Assembly: GCA_934167175.1 (NCBI GenBank)
Contig: CAKPKF010000015.1
Coordinates: forward strand, 1-33,917
DNA length: 33,917 nucleotides
From: an uncultured Clostridia bacterium
GTDB taxonomy: Bacteria; Bacillota; Clostridia; TANB77; CAG-508
Direction: 5' to 3'
The position numbers were made by a program, and so were the translations under genes. The number at the start of each line of letters is the position of its first letter. Position 1 is the stretch's first letter. Below, piece after piece: positions 1 to 8,700 of this stretch. The notes under the pieces were generated by a model, which saw only the letters and a program-made list of their open reading frames with translations, had not been told where the DNA came from and did no database searches.

Positions 1-68
1 TTGCTAAACCTACTTGTACTGTTAGTTTTAAATCAAAAATTAGACTCTTTTATCTTTTCCTTTTGCAT

Positions 69-302
69 TTAAATTTCCACCAATATTATATCATCTCCTA
101 TACACTTTATGTTCTGCCATGGTATTACTATATCATTATTTGAACAAAACATATTAAACATCTTATTGCCTCCTGGTACTATTATAGATGTTATTTTTCC
201 TGTTTCTAAATCTGCTGTTACATCTTGGACATACCCCAACCTTTTTCCATCTTTTATATTTACTACTTCCTTATGTTTAAAATCTAATCCTTTTCCTCCC
301 AT
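69..302 (-). CDS. ylmC: YlmC/YmxH family PRC-barrel sporulation protein
   Basis: A 77-residue protein with the PRC-barrel pattern of the YlmC/YmxH family: an N-terminal LDFKHKEVVNIKDGKRLGYV segment, then a strand-rich core ending in IVIPWQNIKCIGDDIILV. The longer frame (to 407) begins inside a hairpin region and has no ribosome binding site. The ATG at 302 follows GGAGGAACTGT, so I use it. Family members are small proteins found next to sigG in Clostridia and Bacilli and are linked to sporulation, but their molecular function is not established. It is the last gene of the sigE-sigG block, 222 bases downstream of sigG, with hairpins between them. Bases 1-68 beyond its stop hold only an 11-codon frame and nothing I can assign. 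Confidence 0.85.
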   Translation of the reverse strand: MGGKGLDFKHKEVVNIKDGKRLGYVQDVTADLETGKITSIIVPGGNKMFNMFCSNNDIVIPWQNIKCIGDDIILVEI

Positions 303-382
303 ACAGTTCCTCCATAACTCTATGTATTTTATTATTTTAATAATAAAGAACAAATCTGAAAACTCTAAATTCTTACTCCATT

Positions 383-419
383 TTTTAAGTAAATTTGTTC
401 TGTGCAAATTTACTTAAAA
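383..419. other. Perfect 15-bp inverted repeat between sigG and ylmC
   Basis: Arms 383-397 and 405-419 pair perfectly around a 7-base loop. There is no U-tract on either side, so it is not a standard intrinsic terminator. It lies in the leader of ylmC (minus strand) and could be an RNA-processing or attenuation structure or a protein-binding palindrome. Confidence 0.5.
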
Positions 420-476
420 TTGAGTACAATATTTTATATATTAATAATTCTGCACAACCTTCCTAATATATAAATT

Positions 477-512
477 ACATACTATATTATATGCAAAAAT
501 AATATAGTATGT
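477..512 (-). terminator. Hairpin downstream of sigG
   Basis: Arms 477-490 and 499-512 form a perfect 14-bp, very AT-rich stem with an 8-base loop, 13 bases after the sigG stop. The following minus-strand sequence is A/T-mixed rather than a clean U-tract, so termination may be partial. Confidence 0.55.
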
Positions 513-524
513 TACTTCTGTTGT

Positions 525-1295
525 TTATTTATACATTTTCTTTATTCTATTTATAGCACTTTTTTCCAATCTAGATACTTGGGCTTGTGATATTCCAATT
601 TCTTCTGCTACTTCCATTTGAGTTCTACCATCAAAAAATCTTTTGTTTATTATCATCTTTTCTCTGGAATTTAATTTTTTCATTGCCTGTGCAATAGTTA
701 ACTTTTCTGCCCATGACTCATCTGTTTCTTTATTGTCTCCAACTTGATCCATAACATATATACTATCTGTTCCATCATTATATATAGGTTCTTGCAAAGA
801 TATAGGATCCTGTATTGCATCTAAACTAAATGCTATTTCTTCTTTTTCTACTCCTAATTCTTTTGCTATTTCTTCTATCTGTGGCTCCTTTCCTTTTTCT
901 TTTGTTATCCTCTCTCTTACTTGTAGTGCTTTATATGCTAAATCTCGTATTGATCTACTTACTCTTATTGGATTATTATCTCTTAGGTATCTTCTAACTT
1001 CTCCTATTATCATCGGCACTGCATATGTGGAGAATTGTACATTTTGTGATAAATCGAAATTATCTATTGATTTAATAAGTCCTATACATCCAATTTGAAA
1101 TAAATCATCTGGGTTTTCCCCTCTTCCTTTAAATCTTTGAATTACACTTAAAACAAGTCTTAAATTTCCATATATAAATTTTTCTCTAGCCCTTTCATCT
1201 CCGTTTTTTATTTTTATAAATAATTCTTTTTTTTCTTCATTTGACAGGGTAGGTAATTTTGATGTGTTTATACCACATATCTCTACCTTTCTCAT
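525..1295 (-). CDS. sigG: RNA polymerase sporulation sigma factor SigG
   Basis: Forespore-specific late sigma factor. It starts with the hallmark VEICGINTSKLP segment, which is diagnostic for sigma-G. Region 2 follows (FIYGNLRLVLSVIQRF, DDLFQIGCIGLIKSID, FSTYAVPMIIGEVRRYLRD). Region 3 comes next, then region 4 with the helix-turn-helix TQMEVAEEIGISQAQVSRLE near the C-terminus. Its length (256 aa) matches the family. There are two start options: ATG at 1295 (10 bases from GGAGG) or TTG at 1298 (7 bases). I chose ATG, but TTG is possible. It lies 80 bases downstream of sigE, the classic spoIIGA-sigE-sigG order. In related organisms it is read through from spoIIG and also activated by sigma-F and itself; I did not find a convincing sigma-F promoter in the short gap. 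Confidence 0.95.
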   Translation of the reverse strand: MRKVEICGINTSKLPTLSNEEKKELFIKIKNGDERAREKFIYGNLRLVLSVIQRFKGRGENPDDLFQIGCIGLIKSIDNFDLSQNVQFSTYAVPMIIGEVRRYLRDNNPIRVSRSIRDLAYKALQVRERITKEKGKEPQIEEIAKELGVEKEEIAFSLDAIQDPISLQEPIYNDGTDSIYVMDQVGDNKETDESWAEKLTIAQAMKKLNSREKMIINKRFFDGRTQMEVAEEIGISQAQVSRLEKSAINRIKKMYK

Positions 1296-1375
1296 CAAAT
1301 AAAAACCTCCTTTAGAAATATGTTATTTACATTATTTCCAAAAGGAAGTTAATTTATTCTTATTATTAATTTTTA

Positions 1376-2113
1376 TTATCCAGTTTTACTCATTATATCT
1401 TTTTTCATTTTTCCAATTATCTTTTTTTCTAATCTTGATATATAACTCTGTGATATTCCAAGCATATCTGCTACTTCTTTTTGTGTCTTTTCATCTCCTG
1501 TTGAAAAGCCAAATCTTAATTCCATTATATTTCTTTCTCTGTTATTTAACTTTTTCATAGATGCTTTTAACAGCTTTTTATCTACTTCATCTTCTATTCT
1601 TCTTGAAGTCACATCTGCTTCAGTTCCTAAAATATCTGACAGCAACAACTCATTTCCGTCACAATCTTGATTTAATGGTTCATCTATTGATATTTCTCCT
1701 TTTATTTTATTAGTTCTTCTTAAATACATTAAAATTTCATTTTCTATACACCTTGAAGCATATGTTGCTAGTTTTATTTGTTTTTCTGTATTAAATGTAT
1801 TTATAGCTTTCATTAATCCAATAGTTCCTATTGATATTAAATCCTCTATGCCTATTCCAGTATTTTCAAACTTTTTAGCTATGTATACTACTAACCTTAA
1901 ATTTCTTTCTACCAAAACTTTTTTTGCTAATTCATCTTTGTTTGAAAGTTTTCTTAAATATTCTTCTTCCTCATCACTAGATAATGGCGGTGGCAAAGTT
2001 TGACTACCGCCTATATAAAATATAGGCATATCTTCAATTGTATCTTTTACTATATACTTAACGTACAAAGTATTTATGCTAGCTTTTAATATTTGCAATA
2101 TATTTATTTTCAT
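1376..2113 (-). CDS. sigE: RNA polymerase sporulation sigma factor SigE (pro-sigma-E)
   Basis: Mother-cell early sigma factor made as an inactive precursor. About 30 N-terminal residues form an amphipathic pro-region, followed by the conserved junction IFYIGGSQTLPPPLS, near which SpoIIGA cleaves in known relatives. Region 2 (ERNLRLVVYIAKKFENTG, EDLISIGTIGLMKAINTF, ATYASRCIENEILMYLRR) and region 4 (KTQKEVADMLGISQSYISRL) are close to the Bacillus protein. The start overlaps the 3' end of spoIIGA by 35 bases, which suggests translational coupling. The ATG at 2113 is only two bases from AAGGAG, an unusually short spacing. A GTG directly before it sits even closer, so coupling rather than a free binding site probably drives initiation. 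Confidence 0.95.
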   Translation of the reverse strand: MKINILQILKASINTLYVKYIVKDTIEDMPIFYIGGSQTLPPPLSSDEEEEYLRKLSNKDELAKKVLVERNLRLVVYIAKKFENTGIGIEDLISIGTIGLMKAINTFNTEKQIKLATYASRCIENEILMYLRRTNKIKGEISIDEPLNQDCDGNELLLSDILGTEADVTSRRIEDEVDKKLLKASMKKLNNRERNIMELRFGFSTGDEKTQKEVADMLGISQSYISRLEKKIIGKMKKDIMSKTG

Positions 2114-2990
2114 CACTCCTTTCTAATATATCCAAACCTATAAGGGCTGTGTAATTTCCGCTTTTTGTTAAAGATTTTTCGTAAATTCCTATAATAACAT
2201 CGTTAATTCTATTTTGTTCATTCAAAATAATATAATCTGATTTTATTCCTAATAATATTCCATTTTGTTTTCCTAATGATGTAAATGGTATTACTCTAAA
2301 TTTAGACATATACTCTTTTTCTTTTATAATTACCTCTTCTCCTTTTAGTATTGCTTGAACATTTCTTAGTATTGGTATTGGTATTACATTTTCTAGCGAA
2401 GTCGCCTCTACTACTATTACTGGTGCATTAGTTATAGGTTCTCTTAACAAGTTACCTGTATCTAACATTCCTTTTATTATTACATTTTTATCATTTATAC
2501 AAATCTCTATTTCACAAAACATATCTTTTTTGGATATTTTCCCTTTTATTATTTTGAAAGATATATTTAAAATAATATATCCTAATATCCCACCTAAAAA
2601 AGCTATTTTTATAGGATATGTTCCTAATAATAATCCGTTTTTCATTAATATATCTTGCGGTTTCAAGATATACAACAAAGCAAATGCTACTCCTCCAAAA
2701 GTAAATGATGTTAAATAAAATATTAATAATTGTTTAAATAATATTTTTACATTTTTAGGATAAAATGATAAATACACCATAGATATAGATAAAGCTACTT
2801 TTAGCGTTATAGAAGAATATTCCTCTAGTATAGACATAAAAGAAATAACAGCATATGTTCCACCAATTATGCTAGCTAATAGAATTCTAACTTTGTTTAT
2901 ATTTAATTTCATTATCACTCCTGTTGCGCACAGTATAATATAGTTCATTATTACATTTTCCATCCACACTATATCTAGATATATAACCAA
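2079..2990 (-). CDS. spoIIGA: Sigma-E processing peptidase SpoIIGA
   Basis: Membrane-embedded aspartic protease that activates pro-sigma-E at the sporulation septum. The N-terminal half has five or so hydrophobic segments (roughly residues 5-155). The C-terminal half is the soluble retropepsin-like domain with the catalytic GMLDTGNLLREP motif and a late GLDILE segment. Translation starts at TTG (2990), eight bases after AAAGGAG; the resulting MVIYLDIVW start matches the family's usual MKIYLDVIW. It directly precedes and overlaps sigE, its substrate gene. Length (303 aa) is normal. A GCTTTTTTT/AAAAAAGC palindrome lies in the leader, but I could not assign Spo0A boxes with confidence. Confidence 0.93.
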   Translation of the reverse strand: MVIYLDIVWMENVIMNYIILCATGVIMKLNINKVRILLASIIGGTYAVISFMSILEEYSSITLKVALSISMVYLSFYPKNVKILFKQLLIFYLTSFTFGGVAFALLYILKPQDILMKNGLLLGTYPIKIAFLGGILGYIILNISFKIIKGKISKKDMFCEIEICINDKNVIIKGMLDTGNLLREPITNAPVIVVEATSLENVIPIPILRNVQAILKGEEVIIKEKEYMSKFRVIPFTSLGKQNGILLGIKSDYIILNEQNRINDVIIGIYEKSLTKSGNYTALIGLDILERSDENKYIANIKS

Positions 2991-3071
2991 TCTTGCTACT
3001 CCTTTCTTGTTACTAATTCATATATTATTTTATATTGCTTTTTTTAAAAAAGCTGTCATAACATAGTATAA

Positions 3072-3112
3072 AAAAAAAGAAATAATCTACAAAATAGATT
3101 ATTTCTTTTTTT
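3072..3112. terminator. Bidirectional intrinsic terminator after ftsZ
   Basis: Arms 3072-3089 and 3095-3112 form an 18-bp stem with a 5-base loop, flanked by A-runs on the left and T-runs on the right, so it can terminate on either strand. On the minus strand it separates ftsZ from spoIIGA, making spoIIGA-sigE-sigG a separate transcription unit. Confidence 0.85.
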
Positions 3113-3141
3113 ATTTTATAAAATTTCTACAATATTTATTT

Positions 3142-4272
3142 TTATAAGTTTTTATTTTTGTTTTTTCTTAAAAATGATGGTATGTCTAAATCATTAGGAT
3201 CATCTTTTGGCATTGGTGTAGGTATTGGATTTATTTTTTTATCTCCCCATGGTTTTGATGATGTTGTTTTTGTATCTAAATTTATATTAGGCATTCCTGG
3301 CATTCCCATTTCTTTTTCAAATCCAGTTGCAATTACTGTTATTACTATATCGTCTTCCAATGTTTCATCTATAACTGCACCAAATATAATATTAGCTTCT
3401 GGATCAACACTTCTTTGAACTAATTCAGCTGCAGTATTAACTTCGTGTAATCCTAATTCTGAGCCACCTGTTATATTTATTATTACACCCTTTGCACCTT
3501 CTATAGAAGTTTCTAGTAATGGACTTTGTACAGCTTGTTTTGCTGCATCTTCTGCTCTATTTTCTCCAGAAGATCTACCTATACCCATATGTGCCATTCC
3601 TGTATTTAGCATAATTGTTTTTACATCAGCAAAATCTAGATTTACTAGTCCTGGAATAGCAATTAAGTCTGATATACCTTGAACACCTTGTCTTAATACA
3701 TCATCAGCCATTTTAAAAGCATCAACTATCGGTGTTTTTCTATCTATTATTTGTAATAACTTGTCATTTGGTATAACAACTAATGTATCAACTTTTCCTT
3801 TTAAACTTTCTATTCCACGCTCTGCTTGTGATAGTCTTTTCTTTCCTTCAAAAGTAAATGGTTTTGTAACAACACCTATTGTTAATATTCCCATTTCTTT
3901 TGCTGCCGCTGCTACAACTGGTGCTGCTCCTGTACCAGTTCCACCACCCATTCCAGCAGTAACGAAAACCATATCAGCTCCTCTTAAAACTTCAGCTACT
4001 TCAGCTTTACTTTCTTCTGCTGATTGTGCACCTATATCTGGGTTAGCTCCTGCACCTAGTCCTCTAGTTATTTTTTCTCCTATTTGAATTTTTGTTCCTG
4101 CTTTTGATAGTTGAAGTGCTTGTCTATCTGTATTTACTGCTATGAAGTCAACCCCTCTTATTCCAGAATCAACCATTCTGTTTACTGCGTTATTTCCTGC
4201 TCCTCCAACACCAATTACTTTTATTGTTGCAGTTCCATCTGACATTCTTTCTGTCTCATCATATTCCATCAT
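3142..4272 (-). CDS. ftsZ: Cell division GTPase FtsZ
   Basis: Tubulin-like GTPase that forms the Z-ring at mid-cell and at the asymmetric sporulation septum. Visible motifs: the N-terminal IKVIGVGGAGNNAVNRM nucleotide-binding segment, the tubulin signature GGGTGTGAAPV at about residues 109-119, and the synergy-loop NLDFADVKTIM. A variable linker then leads to the conserved C-terminal peptide DLDIPSFLRK, the docking site for FtsA and other partners. Length is 376 aa, as expected. GGAGG sits nine bases before the first of two adjacent ATG codons. It lies 62 bases downstream of ftsA, with which it probably shares a transcript, and is closed by the terminator at 3072-3112. Confidence 0.98.
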   Translation of the reverse strand: MMEYDETERMSDGTATIKVIGVGGAGNNAVNRMVDSGIRGVDFIAVNTDRQALQLSKAGTKIQIGEKITRGLGAGANPDIGAQSAEESKAEVAEVLRGADMVFVTAGMGGGTGTGAAPVVAAAAKEMGILTIGVVTKPFTFEGKKRLSQAERGIESLKGKVDTLVVIPNDKLLQIIDRKTPIVDAFKMADDVLRQGVQGISDLIAIPGLVNLDFADVKTIMLNTGMAHMGIGRSSGENRAEDAAKQAVQSPLLETSIEGAKGVIINITGGSELGLHEVNTAAELVQRSVDPEANIIFGAVIDETLEDDIVITVIATGFEKEMGMPGMPNINLDTKTTSSKPWGDKKINPIPTPMPKDDPNDLDIPSFLRKNKNKNL

Positions 4273-4334
4273 AGTGTTTATTCCTCCCTAATATATATTT
4301 ATTAATTTATTTACTATATTAATAGTCATTTGCT

Positions 4335-5564
4335 TTATGTATAAAAAAATTCTTTGATTCTTTCTAGAATGTTTCTGAAAAAGTTATTTTCAGATTTTGT
4401 ATCTATACTACTAGACACTGTTTTAGCAAATGGCCTTGCTGCTATGTATCTTATTAATGCGTGACTTGTTCTATGAATTGGTTTTATTGTACTTACTAAT
4501 CTTCCAGTAGCAATTTTTACAGGTATGTTTAATATAATTTTTCCTGCAACATCACTTTTGTTTATATTACTAATTCCTTGTCCTGTCAATACTACATTAT
4601 TTATTTTTTTCTTTACACCCTTATTAGTTATATCATTATTAACTAATGTAAATATTTCTTCAATTCTAGCTTCTATTATTTCTATAAGTTCTGAACTTTT
4701 TATTACTTTATTTCTAGGTTCTCCTTTATATGTATTTAATATTATGTCATTGTCATTATCTATATATGACTTTAATGCTAAACCATATTGTCTTTTTAAT
4801 TTATCTGCCTCTTTTTCTGAAATATTTAAAACAAGTGCAATATCATGTGTAATATTATTTCCTCCTAAAGGTATTGTATTGGTATATATAAATGATGAAC
4901 CTTCAAAGATTCCTATATCTGTCATTCCTGCTCCAATATCTAATAACATTATATTGTCATGTAATTCGTTTGTATCTAGTACCAGATTTCTTTCTGCAAG
5001 AGTATTTGGTACTATTCCATCTATTTCTATCCCAGCTCTTTTAAATATTCCAGTTAATTGTTTTACATATTCCTTTTCTGCTAGTATTATTTGTGCTTTT
5101 AATGTGAAACTAGAACTTAAATTTCCAACTGGGTCTGTTACTTCTTTGCCATTATCTAGTATGAACTTGTCTGGTACAATATCTATTAGAGTTCTACCTT
5201 CTGGGATTTCTATGTCCTTTACTTGCATTATGCTTGTCCCTATATCTCTTGCAGATATACCAGAATATTTATCTTTTACATCTCTGTATATACTATTTTG
5301 TACAATAGTTGTATATTTTCCAGGTATAGTTGTATATGCAGAATTTATTTTTAAATTCGACTCTTCTTCAGCTTCTTTTATTGTTTGTGCTATTGCTCTT
5401 GAAACTTCTTCTTCATCTATAATTTTGCCTTTTTTTAATCCATTACACTCGCAATCTGTTGAACAAATAATTTCAATTTGGTTAAAATTATTAACTTCTC
5501 CTACAACAGTTGAAACTTTAGAAGTACCTATGTCGACTCCTACAATTATGTCCCCTATTGCCAA
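4335..5564 (-). CDS. ftsA: Cell division protein FtsA
   Basis: Actin-like ATPase that tethers FtsZ to the membrane. It has the actin-fold phosphate loops (VGVDIGTSKVSTVVGEV at the start, LLDIGAGMTDIGIFEG near the middle), an SHS2-type insertion between them, and VVLTGQGISNI. The C-terminal amphipathic membrane-targeting helix FFRNILERIKEFFYT ends the protein. It starts at TTG (5564), seven bases after GGAGG; no ATG fits better. It is preceded by its own candidate promoter (5609-5637) and followed by ftsZ. Confidence 0.95.
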   Translation of the reverse strand: MAIGDIIVGVDIGTSKVSTVVGEVNNFNQIEIICSTDCECNGLKKGKIIDEEEVSRAIAQTIKEAEEESNLKINSAYTTIPGKYTTIVQNSIYRDVKDKYSGISARDIGTSIMQVKDIEIPEGRTLIDIVPDKFILDNGKEVTDPVGNLSSSFTLKAQIILAEKEYVKQLTGIFKRAGIEIDGIVPNTLAERNLVLDTNELHDNIMLLDIGAGMTDIGIFEGSSFIYTNTIPLGGNNITHDIALVLNISEKEADKLKRQYGLALKSYIDNDNDIILNTYKGEPRNKVIKSSELIEIIEARIEEIFTLVNNDITNKGVKKKINNVVLTGQGISNINKSDVAGKIILNIPVKIATGRLVSTIKPIHRTSHALIRYIAARPFAKTVSSSIDTKSENNFFRNILERIKEFFYT

Positions 5565-5608
5565 GATAATTCCTCCATTTATTTATGTATTACTACTATT
5601 TGTACCTA

Positions 5609-5637
5609 AGAATATTATATTTTAGGTCAAATGTCAA
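5609..5637 (-). promoter_or_regulatory. Candidate sigma-A promoter for ftsA-ftsZ
   Basis: On the minus strand a perfect TTGACA (5637-5632) is followed after 17 bases by TATTCT (5614-5609). A TATAAT overlaps at 5619-5614 but with 12-base spacing. It lies 45 bases upstream of the ftsA start. Confidence 0.5.
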
Positions 5638-5732
5638 TAGCTTTTGTTATATTTTTGTAATAAATCCGTAATATTGTTGTAACATATATTTTTTTGTCAT
5701 TTTCTATAAATTTCGAATCTATTATACATAGC

Positions 5733-6119
5733 TTATTTACTGGTTTTTTCAGCTATTTTTTCATTTTTTTCTTTTTTCCTGTTAGTCCATTTCTCTAAGT
5801 ATATTCTTCTTAATATTGATAAGTCTGTAAACATTCTACCGACAAAAACAACTATTGCAGCCAAGTATATGTCTACATTTAATTTTTTACCTAAATATGT
5901 AAGTAACATTGCTAATATAGCATTTCCAAAAAAACCTGAAACAAATATTTTGAAATCAAAATTTTCTTTTGCTACTGCTAATATTCCTCCAAATACAGAA
6001 TCTAATGCTGCTATTATAGCTATTGCAACATATCCAGAATATGTATATGGTATTATAGGTGCATATATTCCAAATACAACCCCTAATATGCATCCAATAA
6101 TAATTGCTAAAAATATCAT
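5733..6119 (-). CDS. sbp: Small basic protein (Sbp, DUF1290) in division cluster
   Basis: A 128-residue membrane protein with four hydrophobic segments (about residues 2-22, 28-48, 55-75, 83-103) and a lysine-rich cytoplasmic tail (WTNRKKEKNEKIAEK). This is the DUF1290/Sbp family found between the divIB and ftsA-ftsZ genes of Firmicutes. The function is not established. Start ATG follows GGAG at good spacing. It sits 24 bases downstream of the second DUF881 gene. Confidence 0.9.
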   Translation of the reverse strand: MIFLAIIIGCILGVVFGIYAPIIPYTYSGYVAIAIIAALDSVFGGILAVAKENFDFKIFVSGFFGNAILAMLLTYLGKKLNVDIYLAAIVVFVGRMFTDLSILRRIYLEKWTNRKKEKNEKIAEKTSK

Positions 6120-6143
6120 ATTTATTCTCCTTTCATGAATTTT

Positions 6144-6821
6144 TTATTGTTCTATATATTTCAGTGTCATTTCTCCACTATATTTTGGTATAACTACATT
6201 ATTTTGCTTTTCCAGAGTTGCATTTGGATGTGTATCTATATATCCACTATCTTTTAGATTAAGAGCACTTTCTAGGTACTTTTGGTTCCCTATTGCTTTT
6301 ATTTCATATGGTGCAACTAATCTTTTTCCGTTCATTTTTATGATATTGTTTACATCAACAATATCTGTCATATTAATTACTCTTTCACCATTTATGCATA
6401 TAGCCTCAGCTCCCGCCAAATTCAATTCATTTATTAAATCTATCAAATTTGATGCAGTCACATTATCCTCAACCGTATTTTTCAATGTGATAACTACACC
6501 TTCTCCTTTTACAGCAACTTTTCCAACATTTACCCTTGATTGAACTAATTCTTTTTCTAATAATACAGAGGTCTCTTGATTTGATTCTATTTTTTCTTTA
6601 TATTCATTTATTTTGCTATTTGTATCATCTAATTCAGTTTTTGTTTTTTCATATTTTGATTTCCATGATGTAAGTTCACTTCTTAATTCCGCTTCTCTCA
6701 TTGTTTCTATAGAAGTAATATCTGTCTGTTCTACAGTTCTAAACTGCATAAACATAACAGCTACTAATAAAAAACTCATAAGTGCTATTGTTATAGCAAC
6801 AATAATTTTTCCTTTTTTCAT
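6144..6821 (-). CDS. DUF881 family protein, second copy (YlxW/YlxX-like)
   Basis: Single N-terminal membrane helix, a coiled coil (roughly residues 40-90), then the extracytoplasmic DUF881 domain with GVVITLKN, NELNLAGAEAICINGERV and KRLVAPYEIKAIG motifs. The upstream GTG at 6830 lies within the ribosome binding site, so the ATG at 6821, five bases after AGGTGA, is the better start. It follows its paralog with almost no gap (the paralog stop is at 6831). The family is common in Firmicute division/sporulation clusters; its biochemical role is unknown. Confidence 0.9.
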   Translation of the reverse strand: MKKGKIIVAITIALMSFLLVAVMFMQFRTVEQTDITSIETMREAELRSELTSWKSKYEKTKTELDDTNSKINEYKEKIESNQETSVLLEKELVQSRVNVGKVAVKGEGVVITLKNTVEDNVTASNLIDLINELNLAGAEAICINGERVINMTDIVDVNNIIKMNGKRLVAPYEIKAIGNQKYLESALNLKDSGYIDTHPNATLEKQNNVVIPKYSGEMTLKYIEQ

Positions 6822-6830
6822 CCCTATCAC

Positions 6831-7547
6831 CTACTCTGCATTTTTTAAATATTTATAGTTTATTACCCCATTGTATTTTGGTATTGTTATATTATTAGAT
6901 TTTTTTATGTCAGTTGGAATCCCTGTATCATTTAATTTTTCTATGTAACCTCCTGGCCTTTGATATGCTCCTAAAAGATTTTCTGGTGATCCTATTGCTT
7001 TTATTATAAATGGTGAACTTAATTTTTCTCCATTTATTTGTACAACATTACCATCACAAGTAATTGCCGTAGTATTTATAATTCTTTGATCATTTATAGA
7101 TATTGCTTCTGCTCCTGCATTTTTTAACTCATACACAACTTGTTTTAAATCTTCATCATGTACTAAATATAAACTTACATTTAAAACCTTATCAGATGTA
7201 GGATTATCTTTTAATGTTATTGTTACACCTTTTCCTGATACATCTGTAAGACCTAATAAAGTATTATTCAGTTTCAATTCTTTTTCTAAATTTTCGTCTT
7301 CACTATCATTTTCGCTAGCACTTTTTCTTTGCTTCTCCAATGTATCTCCCGCTTTTTGCAATTCCGAATATGTTATATCATATCTTTCTTTCCATTTTAA
7401 TACTTCATTTCTTAGTGAATTTTCTTTTAAAGTTTGTCCCACTGTTGATGTTACTTCTTTTATGCTATTTAGCTGTAGCACTATCAAAAAAGTTAATATA
7501 CAACACATTGTCCCTAACATTAAAGCAATATTTTTTTTATGTTTCAT
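6831..7547 (-). CDS. DUF881 family protein, first copy (YlxW/YlxX-like)
   Basis: A 238-aa paralog of the next gene with the same plan: N-terminal membrane helix (about residues 7-25), coiled coil (about 45-95), then the DUF881 domain. The domain shows GVTITLKDN, VYELKNAGAEAISINDQRI, GEKLSSPFIIKAIGSPENL and a closing ITIPKYNGVINYKYL. The start ATG is seven bases after AAAGGAG. It lies 16 bases downstream of ftsQ/divIB. Two consecutive DUF881 genes are usual in Clostridia. Confidence 0.9.
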   Translation of the reverse strand: MKHKKNIALMLGTMCCILTFLIVLQLNSIKEVTSTVGQTLKENSLRNEVLKWKERYDITYSELQKAGDTLEKQRKSASENDSEDENLEKELKLNNTLLGLTDVSGKGVTITLKDNPTSDKVLNVSLYLVHDEDLKQVVYELKNAGAEAISINDQRIINTTAITCDGNVVQINGEKLSSPFIIKAIGSPENLLGAYQRPGGYIEKLNDTGIPTDIKKSNNITIPKYNGVINYKYLKNAE

Positions 7548-7563
7548 GAATCTACTCCTTTCA

Positions 7564-8700
7564 CTATACTTTTTCTCTAAAAAATACTTTATCGCTATTT
7601 AAATCTCCATTTATAAATATTTCTCCTGTTTTTCCTTTCTCATGCTCTAATATAGATTTCAAATATAATATTCTCGTACTAATATTAGATGCATCTCCTA
7701 AATAAGCAGTTTTGTTTTCACTTTCTAGTATTAACTTATAATTATTTTTATCAGATATGTCTATTTTTGTAATTAATGTTGACGCACCATTTCTACTAGC
7801 AGAATCCATTATTTTTAAAACCATATCTAATTTTTCTAAATCTTCGTTACACAATCTATTTCCTTCATGTATTTGATCTGTTTCTGTTGCAAATCCTATT
7901 ATAATTTGTCCATCTATTTTTTCTGGTGATATTTCTAATATATATCCTTGATTATTTATATATACATATGAATTTGAAAATTCTAACATAAATGTAGCTT
8001 TTCTCTCTTCTACATTCAATTCTATTTTGTTTGGTAGATTTCTTTTAAAATCTACATTTTCTATATATGCATTTTGTTTTATATTACTTACAACTTCTTT
8101 TTGATTAGTTTTAAAAATGTTATCTCCTAACTTGATTCCTGACAAACTAATAATTTGGTTTTCAGTTATTTTCTCATTTCCTGCAACTTTTACTTCATTT
8201 ATATTAAATATTGGTGACAACAAAAAATATATAATAGCTATTATAAGACTAACTGTAAGAAATATCCATTTTATTATCATTCCTATAAATTTACTTCTTG
8301 CCCTTTTTTTTCTTAATATTTGTTTTTCTTCCTCAGTTAGTTTTCTCGGCGGTTGTTTTGGTTTTGTTTGCTTTTTTTTATTTTGTGACTGTTTTTTATT
8401 CTTTTGTTTTACCTTATTATTTTTTTGATTTTTCTTTTTTTCTTTTTTTTGTTCTGGTATTTTTGTAACTCCTATTACAATCTCATTATCAAAACAAAAT
8501 ATATCATCATCTTTTTTTTCTTCATGTTCTTCATCTTTCATTTTTCTGCACAACATAAGTAATTTTTTCTTAGATTTTTTATCTTTTGGGGCAGAATTCT
8601 TATCTGCCCTTTTTCTTTTATTATTAAGCCTCTCTTGTGTTTCTTTTTCTAATTGGCTATTAAGATAAAATAAATCTAATGACTCTTCTTTATCTTTCAT
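7564..8700 (-). CDS. divIB: Cell division protein FtsQ/DivIB
   Basis: Bitopic divisome protein. The first ~138 residues are an unusually long, lysine/glutamate/glutamine-rich cytoplasmic tail of low complexity. A membrane helix follows (about 139-162), then the POTRA domain (FNINEVKVAGNEKITENQIISLSG onward, about 165-235) and the beta domain (ELNVEERKATFMLEF, YVYINNQGYILE). Length 378 aa is longer than many homologs because of the tail. Its start codon directly abuts the murA stop, with AAGGTG in the end of murA as the binding site, so translation is probably coupled to murA. Confidence 0.92.
   Translation of the reverse strand: MKDKEESLDLFYLNSQLEKETQERLNNKRKRADKNSAPKDKKSKKKLLMLCRKMKDEEHEEKKDDDIFCFDNEIVIGVTKIPEQKKEKKKNQKNNKVKQKNKKQSQNKKKQTKPKQPPRKLTEEEKQILRKKRARSKFIGMIIKWIFLTVSLIIAIIYFLLSPIFNINEVKVAGNEKITENQIISLSGIKLGDNIFKTNQKEVVSNIKQNAYIENVDFKRNLPNKIELNVEERKATFMLEFSNSYVYINNQGYILEISPEKIDGQIIIGFATETDQIHEGNRLCNEDLEKLDMVLKIMDSASRNGASTLITKIDISDKNNYKLILESENKTAYLGDASNISTRILYLKSILEHEKGKTGEIFINGDLNSDKVFFREKV

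Noticed and set aside
1..68. A gene entering from the left edge
   Set aside because: The 11-codon ATG frame after ylmC ends at TGA and the other frames are too short to judge.
4525..5625. A 366-codon open frame on the plus strand opposite ftsA
   Set aside because: It is the mirror of ftsA codon bias in an AT-rich gene; the product is a string of Ile/Ser/Phe without family features, and ftsA is certain.
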